From positions 110,496,263 to 110,560,262 of the forward strand of contig CM054059.1 in the NCBI GenBank assembly GCA_028641055.1: a stretch of DNA of 64,000 bases, read 5' to 3'. A model generated the notes under the pieces. It was not told the DNA's origin. It searched no databases and saw nothing but the letters and a program-made list of their open reading frames with translations. Shown piece by piece: positions 20,015-30,593 of this stretch. Both the position numbers and the translations under genes were made by a program. Position 1 is the stretch's first letter. The number at the start of each line of letters is the position of its first letter. Source of the DNA: Alopecurus myosuroides (lineage: Eukaryota > Streptophyta > Magnoliopsida > Poales > Poaceae).

Positions 20015-23000
20015 TCATATGAAATTCACAAAGAGTGAATCTAGGGTATCCTTGAGACCAAACGAGGTGGTATAGGCATCTTCATGCTTGTACATAAAAT
20101 CCATTGTGCGGGCAAGATGAGTCGCCTTCCCTAGAAGCAAGATTGGGTGCTTTTGTTCAAGATATTCTGTAAGAATGTCCATCCATGCATCTTCTATTGT
20201 TTCTTTGAGCTTCACATTAGCTTGTTTTATCGTGATCCCATGCTCCTTCATGCAAGTTTGCACTGTGGACGCAACATGATCAGATCCTTGTTCTCGCTAC
20301 AAGAAGATAAATGAATGACATGTTTAGAAAAGAATAAAGTATGCAATATTTTGGTAATATTTTTCTCAAGGACATAAGGGTGGGATAAATGATGTTTTTT
20401 ATTCATGAATATAGATATTTTAGCAGCATTTCATGGAAACTCACATTAATGTGTAAATGTTGATGCAATGTTGATTTAACACAATATTTATATATGTGTT
20501 ACGAATATGAAAGTTTGATATGGAAAGATGCGGTACCTCGTGCGACACCATATCGTTACCGATGCGCCCAACGATACAAACACCTCTAACAATTTTTGGA
20601 TAGGTAGAAACCCACTCAAGAGCCTCCGTCATAGTTATATCTCCCAACATAATAAATGTAAGGCTTATTATATGCATACAAGCACTGCTACGAACTGAAA
20701 TTTCAAGATGCTCTTCAACGGTAGTTGGCACATAGTGGTCATCACGCCATTTTACCTCAGCATGATAGCATTTGACGATGTCGATTACCTACAAAATTTA
20801 AAATAATTTTATTTTACGAGCTAAAAGAATGTTTGGTGGTATGTTGCGTGTATAATTATAACCAACATGTCATTTGTAATGTACATATAAGACATTAAAT
20901 AAATTCCTTTAAAAATGTAACCATGCATGTTCAACCCGATATGGATTTTAATTATACATACAGTTGGCATACTCAAATACAATCAAAATAACATGGATGC
21001 ATGGCTACCTAAGTAATTGAAATGATTTAAATATGTTACAAAATTCTACTCAAGGAAAAACAATCTTAGTTTCTTTTTAAAATAGCCTCGGAGTATGCAT
21101 AATATCCCATTAGTATTGTCCCTAGGTTCTAAAATGTACAATTTTGTGTCATACTGATTTTTTGGGGGGGCTTTCTCGTGTGCCACACCAAAATGGATGC
21201 TTTTAACATATATGTATCTGTATTCTTCTATACTAGCTGAGCCAAAACTCCAAACCTGAAAACTCCAAAGTATTTCTTCAAATTCTCAAGTTATTTGTTG
21301 AAAAAAATAAGTCCAATATCAAGAATAAATTCCAATTTTTGCATCCTTCCTATTGATAAGCAAGATTGTGTAGATGTCACTATTCCGAGCATTAAATATA
21401 TTTTCCTTCCATATGGTATTGGGGAGAAATTACCAGTTTTCTGACTAGTTCGGCGTATTTGTTTTTCCGGAGTTTCAACTCTTCCACGATACCATCTGTG
21501 GTGTTAAGTATGTTGACATATAATGCCTTCAAGTATGCTGGAAATTGCTCTACGGCTTTCTTGTCCCACCTGCAATTTCAAGCAAAAATAAAATATTCAC
21601 AATTAGGAATATAGATGTAAGACCAAATTATGATATAATTAGTATAAGGATAAGTTGCACTCTTTGCTTAATTAGTACATGCTTAATCCCACAAACGTGA
21701 TACCCTGATGCAAGAAAGTTGTATAATTGAATATTCACTTTAAATGTAAACTTGATATATTATAGATAGGAATACAATCTGACGTGTGATATATATAAAG
21801 CATTGTTTAGCATGTAATAATTTTTTTATTAAAAAGAAGTGAGACCTACCTTTCCATGGCTTCGGTGAACATGTTACTCTCTTCTGTGGTGCTCTGGTTG
21901 TCAAAGAGGTCATCAAATAATGACACAAACATAACCAGTTTCGTTATTATTATTCGTGAATACGAGTGTTGCGGCTCATAAAGAACTCCAAGTATCCAAA
22001 AGTGCATCTCCACCATTCTATCTCGCGCAAATTGTAGGTCCGTCCGTGATTTGAAGTCTTCCCACCATCTGTAATTCGATGAGCAAGTACGCCATTAGCA
22101 TAATTTATACTAGCATACTACTAATTTACACAATAAAAAGTTGTCATCTACTAGTTCACTTTGCTACACATATAAATTAGCAAAACTTCTTACGTCGTAA
22201 GGGCTTTAAGCTCCTCACAGTAGATAGTTTGCAAGATGTTGAAGTCCAGCTTTGCAAGCTTCAATATGGCCTTGTCTCGTGTTTCCTTCTTCCCATACAC
22301 CGAGATGTAACGCCTCGCTTCAACCCTTTCGACTCTCCTGAAACAAGGCGTTTCCAATGTGCAACGCACCTCTTCTGCCAGTAGCGGTTCTACGTGTTCA
22401 TGCTCCGCAATAGATCGGAGGCGGGTCTTGGTGAAAGCTATAGCATCGTCAAGTATTTCTTCCCCATGAACCCTTACATGGGCTGCATCGTACAATGCCA
22501 ACAAAGCCTTCACATCATCGCTCTTAAAATTTCCTTCGGCGTCTCTGAACTTCAGAAACACATCTGCATATATATAGTACATAATAAATTAATTTCCAAT
22601 CAAGCGTATGTTATGCAAATATTCTTCATATATGTAGTAGTTATTGATGTTGATTACCAGGAGAGACATGGTAGCCCTGGTTCCTGAGCAAGTAGAACCG
22701 GAGGGCGGAGATGCGAAGGTCATCGCACTCCCGGGCGTCCTCGCTGTCGTGCACGTCACGCAGTAACTCGCCGATCTCTTCGCCGTAGTGATAGGCCAGT
22801 CCTGTCCGTTGCAGCGTGTCGACGAGCTCTAGCTTTGAAGCCAGATCAGGGGACGCTGCAACGTCCAAGACGATCGTCCTTACCTCCTCTTTCTTGGCAC
22901 GTGCCATGTCCTCCATTTCCTTGTACTGCAAACATTCACACATCAATGCATGTTTTTTCGTTTTCTTATGATCAACACATAAATGTATGTCAATTTGTTA

Positions 23001-23714
23001 GATGGTGCAACTACGCAAGATAAGTTCTCTAGCTTATATATTTTGGAGGTTTGTAAAGCTGCTGATCAGCGATGGAGCCACGGCGAGCTCGGGTGAAGAG
23101 GTGATCTGTCTTCTCTCTCTTGGTGGTCGCTTCGGTGGTGCTGAAGGAGATGGACAGGCGTTGGTTTTTAATAGGATTATATTATCCTTTGAGTACTGTA
23201 ATGTCGGTATTTACGTGTCTTATAACCGGATATTTATCTCATGAATAAGACCGTATTGTCTTGAAAAAAAAACTCATATATATGTGCACTGTGAGATGTA
23301 CACATCTCAAATTTATCATAAATAAATAATGATCACGTAAAAAGAATTGCTATCTGAAAGAAATACTAAATGTGTATGACATGCATATGTGATTTTCCGT
23401 ACGATCAGTATCGATATATAGATGTACTCCCTCTGTTTCAAAATAGATGACTTCAATTTGTTCAAACATGCATGTATGTAGACTATAGATAACTTTAGTT
23501 TGTTCAAACATGCATGTATGTAGACCAAAACATATCCACAGACATACATGTTTGAACAAATGGAAGTCATCTATTTTGGAACGGATGGAGTAGTTACCTG
23601 CGTTGGAGTGCACGGGGTGTGATGGAGGAAGAAGGTGCCCCAGGGGCTTGGGGTGTAATCCCGCCGGGGCTTGTGCTGCTCGACCTCTCGTGGGATTGCG
23701 CCATCGGAAGCCAT
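20015..23714 (-). CDS. Terpene synthase (class I, probable sesquiterpene synthase, TPS-a type), complete, 7 exons
   Basis: Minus-strand gene with exons at 23714-23598, 22925-22658, 22563-22194, 22068-21850, 21569-21434, 20788-20537 and 20296-20015. The joined coding length is 1644 nt, giving 547 residues, normal for cytosolic sesquiterpene synthases. All six introns are GT-AG and phases agree. The N-terminal RR..W motif is short (RRDYTPSPW) and no plastid transit peptide is seen. RDR is at residues 267-269, the Mg-binding DDLFD at 304-308 and the second metal site NDMVSHERE at 448-456. The enzyme should ionise an allylic prenyl diphosphate, probably farnesyl diphosphate, to a volatile terpene; the exact product cannot be read from sequence. 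The ATG at 23714 sits in ACCATGG; an in-frame ATG three codons upstream is less likely. No broken residue or premature stop was found. Confidence 0.95.
23427..23590. mobile_element. Stowaway MITE in intron 1 of the terpene synthase gene
   Basis: 164 bp with inverted termini CTCCCTCTGTTTCAAAATAG and its near complement ending GGAACGGATGGAG, flanked by TA (23425-23426 and 23591-23592). The arms pair for about 35 bp. Inside, a segment containing TTGTTCAAACATGCATGTAT occurs twice in tandem. The insertion lies only 5 nt inside the intron from the splice donor at 23597-23596. Confidence 0.9.
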
Positions 23715-23812
23715 GGTCAACATGGTAGTAGTGAGGCCCAGCGCTGTGGTGTTTTGGTTCAGTAGGCCGGGCTCTTGGTGTTCTGCTATGAAAATGCAGC
23801 TAACATGCATGG

Positions 23813-23822
23813 CCTTATATAG
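23813..23822 (-). promoter_or_regulatory. TATA box of the terpene synthase gene
   Basis: CTATATAAGG on the minus strand, about 100 bp upstream of the ATG at 23714. This spacing allows a 5' leader of about 70 nt. Confidence 0.7.
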
Positions 23823-24116
23823 ACAGATGATCGCGTGCAATTCTGTTCAGCAATAAATTTGATTGGTACTAAAACTTTATTCTGGTACGGAAATAAGGCC
23901 ACGAGAAAAAAATGGGTTTGCTAACTCAACGCATGCGGTACGTTAGAGACAGTACAAATTACAAGTCAGCCCTTTCGGTCGCGTACGAACAAAAATCATG
24001 TCAGTTTCGAAGGTACAGGTACGTACACATGCCACAAGGGCGATTTGCGCGCATTTATCACGAGAATTATTACAAACACACAAGAAAGGAGCCACGCAGC
24101 GACGTCGGTATATATA

Positions 24117-24219
24117 CTCCCTCCGATCCATATTAATGGTCGCTAAATCGAATGTATCTATCATTAAAATATGTCTAGATACAACCGATTTAGCGACCAT
24201 TAATATGGATAGGAGGGAG
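24117..24219. mobile_element. Stowaway MITE upstream of the terpene synthase promoter
   Basis: 103 bp. Left arm CTCCCTCCGATCCATATTAA and right arm ending TTAATATGGATAGGAGGGAG pair almost perfectly over about 35 bp, including TGGTCGCTAAATCG. TA duplications at 24115-24116 and 24220-24221. It lies about 300 bp upstream of the TATA box. Confidence 0.92.
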
Positions 24220-24341
24220 TACCTTCTTTTCAGAGTCGAAATACGGAATGTTTGATAGTATGGCAAGGTATATTAACCTTAAATCACCACGTTCAAACGC
24301 ATTCGTTTTTTTCTCTCTTTTAGACTTCCTCTCCGTTAGAT

Positions 24342-24482
24342 GGCTGCTAATTAAGTAACTTGTTCTTCTACTTAAACCCCCTACGAGGCTGCTAATTAAG
24401 TAACTTGGTCTTCTACTCAAACCCCTACGAGGCTGCTAATTAAGTATCCATTGGAGAAAAAAGAGGCTGCTAAGTAACTTGA
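24342..24482. repeat. Short tandem array, unit about 45 bp
   Basis: GGCTGCTAATTAAGTAACTT starts at 24342, 24387 and 24431, and a shortened copy at 24465. The first two full units share ...CTTCTACTYAAACCCC. The function is unknown. It lies between the promoter MITE and the Harbinger element. Confidence 0.85.
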
Positions 24483-24795
24483 CAATTTGCTCAGCGGAAA
24501 TTTTAAAATCTGTTGCACACATTCAATTACGAATTAGGACGACTGAATAATCGATTTGTTTGTAGACGCACACCCGTTTTAACGAATAAAATCCTAGGCA
24601 TATCCGTGGACAACACTACGAATTTCTTTATATCTTCGTAGAGTTGCTCAAAGTTTATTGCATGACTCCAATAAAGAGTTATATATGAAGGTAAAGCAAT
24701 CGGTTTTCCTTCCTCGTGCATGTACTTTTGTGGTGCCCATCTATATATTTTGATGGAAAAGTTTTTCTACTCAGTATGGCATCTTAATTAGTGGG
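24483..24795. other. Intergenic, nothing recognised
   Basis: AT-rich DNA with no supported gene or repeat. Confidence 0.5.
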
Positions 24796-24798
24796 TTA

Positions 24799-26860
24799 GG
24801 GCATCTCCAGCCGTTCGGCCCCCCAGGACACAAAAACACCCTCTTTTCTCCCGTCGCGGCGCGAACGGCGCTATTCTGGAAACTGGGGGAGGGGGGCGTG
24901 TTTCCCAGCCGTGAAACCCAGGCCGCCCCCCCCCCCCCCCCCAGCCGGCGATTCGGCCCAATTTGGGCAGGTAGAGTTTTGGCACACAAATAATTGAACT
25001 TTTGCTACCAAATAATAGAGTTTTGCCACACAAATAAATAGTTCAACAATTTAAACAAAAAAATAAATTACACTAGTCATCGTCATCGTCCTCAACATTG
25101 TCATTCCCCTTTCGCGCCCACAAATGCTGCACCAGGTCATTCTGCAGAGCATGGTGTGTTGCATCGTGTCGAATCTCCTGTCGCTTGGTGAGGAAGTCTG
25201 TCCATGAAGCCGGCACCTGGTGATCAACAGTTGCAAGAGGGCCCTGCCGGTAGTATGGTGTGCTTGCCTCACTGTCAGGCACCGGGTCATCCCGCTCACT
25301 CTCAATGATCATGTTGTGCAAGATCACACAACACTGCATCACCTCCCACATGTTGGACTTCGACCAAGTCATAGCTGGGTACCGGACAATAGCGAATCGA
25401 GATTGCAACGCACCAAATGCCCGCTCAACATCCTTCCTGCAAGCCTTCTGGCACTTGGAAAACCAAGCTTTTGCGCTTCCCGGGATAGGGTTGGAGATGC
25501 TCTTCACAAATGTTGCCCACTTCGGGTAGATGCCATCTGCAAGATAGTACCCCTTTGTATACTGGTGTCCATTGATCTCATAGTTCACAGGGGGGCATGG
25601 CCTTCGACAAGCTCGGCAAAGACATTCGAGCACTGCAAGACATTGATGTCGTTGTGACTTCCAGGGATACCAAAAAATGAATGCCAAATCCATAGATCGT
25701 ACGAAGACACGGCCTCGAGAACCACCGAGCACTCTCCTTCCTTTCCCTTGTACATCCCCTGCCAGTCAAATGGGCAGTTCTTCCGTGCCCAATGCATACA
25801 GTCGATACTGCCAAGCATCCCAGGAAACCCTCTTGCTTCATTCTCTGCGAGGAGACGAGCAGTGTCTTGCGCATTGGGTGATCGCAGGTATATTGGGCCA
25901 AAAACTACAACCACTGCCCGGCAGAATTTGTTCAAGCACTCGAGGGCCATGGACTCGCTCATGCGCAGGTAGTCATCTTGTGCATCTGCGGGAGCACCGT
26001 ATGCAAGCAACCTCATGACCATCGTGCACTTCTGGATAGAGGTAAAGCCTACCGTGTCGGTGCAGTCCTTCTTCAACTTGAAGTAGGTGTCGAACTCCCG
26101 GATGGCATGCATGATCTTGAGGAAGAGCGTGCGTTTCATCCTGAAACGACGCCGGAACACCTTCGTCGTTGGTGGGATCCTCGGAGAAGTAGTCGGAGTA
26201 GAGGATGCAGTATCCCTCGTACCGCTGCCTCGGCTTGCTCTTGCAGCGACCGGGCTTCGATCCAGTGCGGCGCGGCTCGGCGTCCTGGGCCTGCAATCCG
26301 GCCAGGAAGCTCAGGACGAGCAGGTGTTCCTCATCGTCGATGGCGGCCTGGTCTTCCTCGTCGAAGAGCTCGGCGAGCATCTCCTCGGCGTCGGAGTCCA
26401 TGGCTCGGACAGAACGTCGAACACCTTGCGGGTGGTGGACGCGGTTCACCGGGCACAACCTCCTCCGCGGCGGAGACGCGAGCAAACGGCGGCGACGATG
26501 TGGTGGAGAAGCCGGCGGTGGTTTGCCTCGCCGCTCGTGTGTGATGGCGGCCGACGGCGGCGACGTGGGGTGTGGCCGACGGGGTGGCGACGGCGAGGCG
26601 AGCGAGAGGAAAAGCCGAGTCGGGGTGGGGAAAGTGGGGCAAACAGCGCTCCCTCGCCGACAGCGCTGGCCCACGCGCACTTTTCCTTCCGTCGCGCCCC
26701 CAGGCCGAACCCAATGGGCTGGGTTCCGCCTGGGTGCGACGGCGCTAATTTCCGCCGAAACGGCGCTATTTCGGGTTCTGGGGGGGCGACTGGTAGAAAA
26801 ACGGCGCTTTTCGAGCAAAACGGCGCTATTTTGCGTCCTGGGGGGCGACTGGAGATGCCC
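24799..26860 (-). mobile_element. PIF/Harbinger DNA transposon
   Basis: A 2062-bp element with inverted termini GGGCATCTCCAGYCG and a shared CCCCCCAGGAC a little inside, flanked by the 3-bp duplication TTA (24796-24798 and 26861-26863). Subterminal repeats AACGGCGCTATT occur at 24868 and three times at about 26758-26832. A poly-C run lies at about 24927-24942. It carries one transposase gene on the minus strand; the Myb-like partner ORF of autonomous Harbingers is absent. Confidence 0.93.
25073..26401 (-). pseudogene. Harbinger transposase (DDE_4 nuclease family), frameshifted
   Basis: The start ATG at 26401 gives an acidic N-terminus (MDSDAEEMLAELFDEED). The frame changes near 26165, before FRRRFRM, and again near 25590 within a C run (after LVEGHAP). 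All three catalytic acids are visible: the D of GSIDCMHW, the D of GSHNDINVLQ and the E of KDVERAFGALQSRF. The C-terminus ends in an acidic tail at 25073. Length and motif order match plant PIF/Harbinger transposases, about 440 residues in total. Two one-base shifts make it non-functional as read, although the nuclease residues remain. Shifts caused by sequencing errors in homopolymers cannot be excluded. Confidence 0.9.
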
Positions 26861-27045
26861 TTACAATCACGATAACGGATCCAAAGACGCGCGCCTATTT
26901 TTCTGTTAACACCATATGTATCAGCAGTTGAGATCCTCTGCACTTACTATAGTACAGTCGCTGGCAGCTAGGCCCCGGCCCTACGTGTAAGTGACTACAG
27001 TAACTGCAGAGGATCCTTTGCCTCCAAAACATTGCAAATGATCTT

Positions 27046-27690
27046 TTTTCGATGAAGAGTATATATTAATATCGCGGAGTTATCAATTACACCTAGACTC
27101 TGCAACAACACAATGTCCTAATGGCACGAAGGATGCACACAACAAAAAACGAAAAGAGAAAACTAAAAAAGAAAAGTCCCGCTACAGAGTTCCAGTACTT
27201 GCATCAACAACACAAACACCACCAGGACAACACATGAAGCTAAGTACTCGAAAAGCAACACCTCCAAGAAGGAAACAGGGCATAAGCGTCATCGTCGCCC
27301 AATCGTAGATCTTGGGTTTTCACTCTCGGTATATTATCCGCTCTCAAAACAATGCCTTCAACAAGTCTATTGACAGGCAGAACCAATTAAGGCTAGATCT
27401 TGGATTTTTCACCCTGAAAAGTAATACCTTAAACTTCACATGTGTTGTTGCCCCCACTTACAAATCGCTGGTATGAAACCCGAAACTCCAAGCAAGTTCC
27501 TCAACGTCGTAGGTTCCAATCACCATTAGCAGTTCTCCGATCTCGGCTTTCACGACATTCTCTGCCTATGACTTCACCATAGATTTGCCCTTCGATTGAT
27601 GGATTTGGGAGGTGGGGTGGGGGCGAGGAAAACAAATTAAAGACTAGGCATATCTGGCCTATGGACTCTCCGAGGCTACACCATGGCACT
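27046..27690 (-). mobile_element. Poly(A)-tailed repeat, 3' portion (non-LTR-like)
   Basis: On the minus strand the segment ends ATTAATATATACTCTTCATCGAAAAAA, shown here as ending CATCGAAAAAA at about 27047. It is preceded by text I recognise as a common Triticeae repeat. It looks like the 3' end of a non-LTR or other poly(A)-ended element. No ORF with a domain. The family is uncertain and the right limit is approximate. Confidence 0.4.
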
Positions 27691-28445
27691 CAGTTTGTCC
27701 TTTTTTGGATGGTGTCTTGAATTTCCCGTGCCTTGTAAACGGTGGGGAGAATACTTCTACTGCTTCAAGTTAGCTTTAACTCAGGCACCGATATACTCCG
27801 CAAATCTGGTCATTGGAGTTCGATCCCAATATGCATTCATGTTACCCGTTAATCCTTATATGCAGCTATCTATCTATATGTAATAATCACTAATAGAAAT
27901 CCAAGTATAAGAGTTAGCCGTTTGAAACAGAAAAAAGAGTTACTCTAAAAAGTAACCCATGAGTCGTCTTTTTCTAAAACCAACTCCAACAAAAAAGGAT
28001 TATTTTAACATATTATTAGAGTCCGGTAAACAAAAAAATGACTCCGATAATGTCAGAGTCGCCAGAAAAACAAACTGGATCCAAAACAAAAATAATAATT
28101 AAGTTGGTCAAAAATATAAATTGGCTCTAAAAGTTTATAGTCCATTCAGAAAAAATCTCAAAAATAATGTTGAAGTCGGTTGAAATAAAAACCAACCGAA
28201 GGCTCCCGCGGTCGGACATATATGTCCACCGTACTTGTTTCTATGATACCCCAGCACTGGCCACAGTAGAGGGTTTGTAAATGTCCGGATAGTCTGGATA
28301 TACAATGTGTGTATTAAGTTGTTGCAATGTGCATCCTCGATGTCTATAATTGCATATGATATTAAGTTGTTACAAAGGTCGGTCGAGTGTAACTGATACA
28401 TTATAGATATTAATATATGACCCATTATCGGAAAACCGGCTCCGA
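27691..28445. other. Intergenic, nothing recognised
   Basis: AT-rich DNA without a supported gene or repeat. Confidence 0.5.
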
Positions 28446-28685
28446 GATGCCTATGATTTTCGTTTCCTTAAAGCCACTGCTATCAGTTTCAATAGTCGCA
28501 TGTTTTTCGTTTGATCAAAAACATCTCTGTCTTTTGCAATAGACGTAGGTTTGTTTCCTAAGATCCCTCTATAACAGTTCCAAGAGGCATATGATTTTAC
28601 TTCCCTCAAAGCTATCTCTACAGGTTTCAAGAGACGAATAGTTTTACATTTCCTCAAGTCCTCTTTATTGGTTTCAACTGGCGTA
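28446..28685. repeat. Degenerate tandem array, about five 48-bp units
   Basis: Units start near 28446, 28495, 28541, 28587 and 28633. Each follows the pattern GRYG-AT-TTTT-TTTCCTCAAAG, then TCTCTA, then GTTTCAAGA. Copies are diverged, so the array is old. The unit is a multiple of three, and the minus strand stays open for 68 codons across it, but there is no sign of a real protein. Confidence 0.7.
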
Positions 28686-30593
28686 TTGTATCATTTCAAC
28701 TTTTTGCTATTTGGTTTTTATTTGGGTGTTCTACAATTTGGTGGTGTTTCTTTGAATTTGTTGTTATCCCATATTTTTGGCTAAGTGATGTTGTTGAGAG
28801 ATTTTGAACTTCGCCAAACCCGTGGCATGCAATATTTTCCAAATCCATATCTTTATCATCCTGTACCAATATAGAAAAATATTTTTGTTAAAAAACTCTC
28901 CTACTTTCTAAAATCAGAATAAAATGGGTTACAAAAGGCTGGTGTAGAAGTTACTTTACTTGTGCTGATGAAATTCACTTTGTGTGTTTTATATACATTG
29001 CTAATGGCCATATTATTTTAAGAAAAAATTGTATGGGTAGCAAGTATGTACCAAGTACCTATATGCATGAGTTCATACGTCCCCGCGTTAACATTGGAAT
29101 TTCTCCAACGATCACGGGAATCTACATTTCTAGCTAACGAGACTATGATCGTACTGTCTACGATTTTGGCGAGATTGGAATAAAAGGTTGGTTTAGAGGA
29201 GGTGTGTGTACAGAAGGTATATATGTTGTTTTCGGTATTGAGATAACAGGAATGCATAAAACTGGGCACCGAACCGATTTGCTCCACAAGTAAAGCACAC
29301 TGCCACGAACCAAATACAGCGTGCCCTCACACAAACTGCACGAGTCATATTTCACAAGTTTAACTCTTGCTGTCCAAAATTTAGACAAGTTAGTAACACA
29401 ACTTGCCTAGAAAAGTGGAAGCGAGCTAGCGACTTGTCCCGGGTACAGCTGTAATCCTTTTAGAGGACAGTCCCAGAGCTGCCCAAATTGATCCAAAGTG
29501 CAGCCCAAGCTTGGCCGTAAGAATTACAGCATATATGCACAATAAACGGAAATACTACAACTACGGACCAAAACTTACGGAGGAACGCTTACGGACGTAC
29601 GTGTTCGAGCCTGATTAGCCCCCACGTTCCCACGCCTCCCCTGAATTTCACCCCAGGGCCCACCTCCTGAATTTCTTAGGAGTACCTGAATCCATAAGTT
29701 TCATCCGTAAAGCGAATCCGTAGGTGTAGCATTACTCCACAATAAATCGATGCGTTGGGTTCTTCTGGGCAGGGTCTGATGGAGTTCATGGCGGGGAGTG
29801 CATGGCTTTGCAGTCTCAATGGAATGGTCGGTCTGTCATAGGCGTTAGGCCTCTGGTTTTGCAGAATGTCAGTACGAGGAGTCGTAACTGAAGAACGGCC
29901 CGGCCTGCAGGACATTAGCTGGGCGGTGGGAGCAATTCAGCGCGTGCAGCTTTGGCTAGCCATCTCCCGGATGAGCTCTTGCGAAAGCCTCTCTGCTTGA
30001 TCTACCTACCAAATGCTGCATCGAGGAGCAGCGCAGTTCGTCGCGGCCGACCGACCGTCCGTGCAAAAACGGAGCGCCACTCAAGTGCAAGATATTCGTG
30101 TGGTTAGCCATACAGTACAGAAAATTTGGACATCAAACTGAGCGCCACTCAAGGTCTGGAGTTTCTGCTGTTTTTGAATCGTGGTGTGTTCTCAGCTCTT
30201 GTCGTTCGCGCCGATGAGGGCGTGATCTTACATGTATTTTATGCTGCCACTTTACCATGCCAGGATATCGCCAAAAAAGCTGGCAATGTGACATGTGTTA
30301 CCAAAGGCCTCTTCAACATGTGAATTGAGTTTACAGCACCACATTTCAAAGGAAATGTTAATTTGTTGAGTTCATTTTCCTTCTCCAACTAAGGACAAAG
30401 AGAGCCGCAACTGCCAATGATGCTGCTCATACGTTGGTCAAATTGGCATTTCTAACATGGAGATGTCTTAAACAACATGGCCTTCTGCCACGAAGAGCTG
30501 TTGTGTAATCTAGAACATGTATGCGGAGTTCCGGACACATAAGCTACAGGCTAGTCTCAGAATCTGTATCCCACATCGAAAAATACGACTATT
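28686..30593. other. Intergenic, no gene supported
   Basis: Mixed DNA. The part 29570-29760 contains several copies of the word RTCCGTAAG or its complement (ACTACGGACC, CTTACGGAGG, CATCCGTAAAG), which suggests a degenerate transposon end. No ORF shows a domain. Confidence 0.4.

Noticed and set aside
24342..24482. Possible CRISPR-like direct repeats
   Set aside because: Eukaryotic context; units are contiguous with no unique spacers.
26087..26943. Several long frames on both strands
   Set aside because: GC-rich leader of the Harbinger element; no domain, and the frames oppose the transposase.
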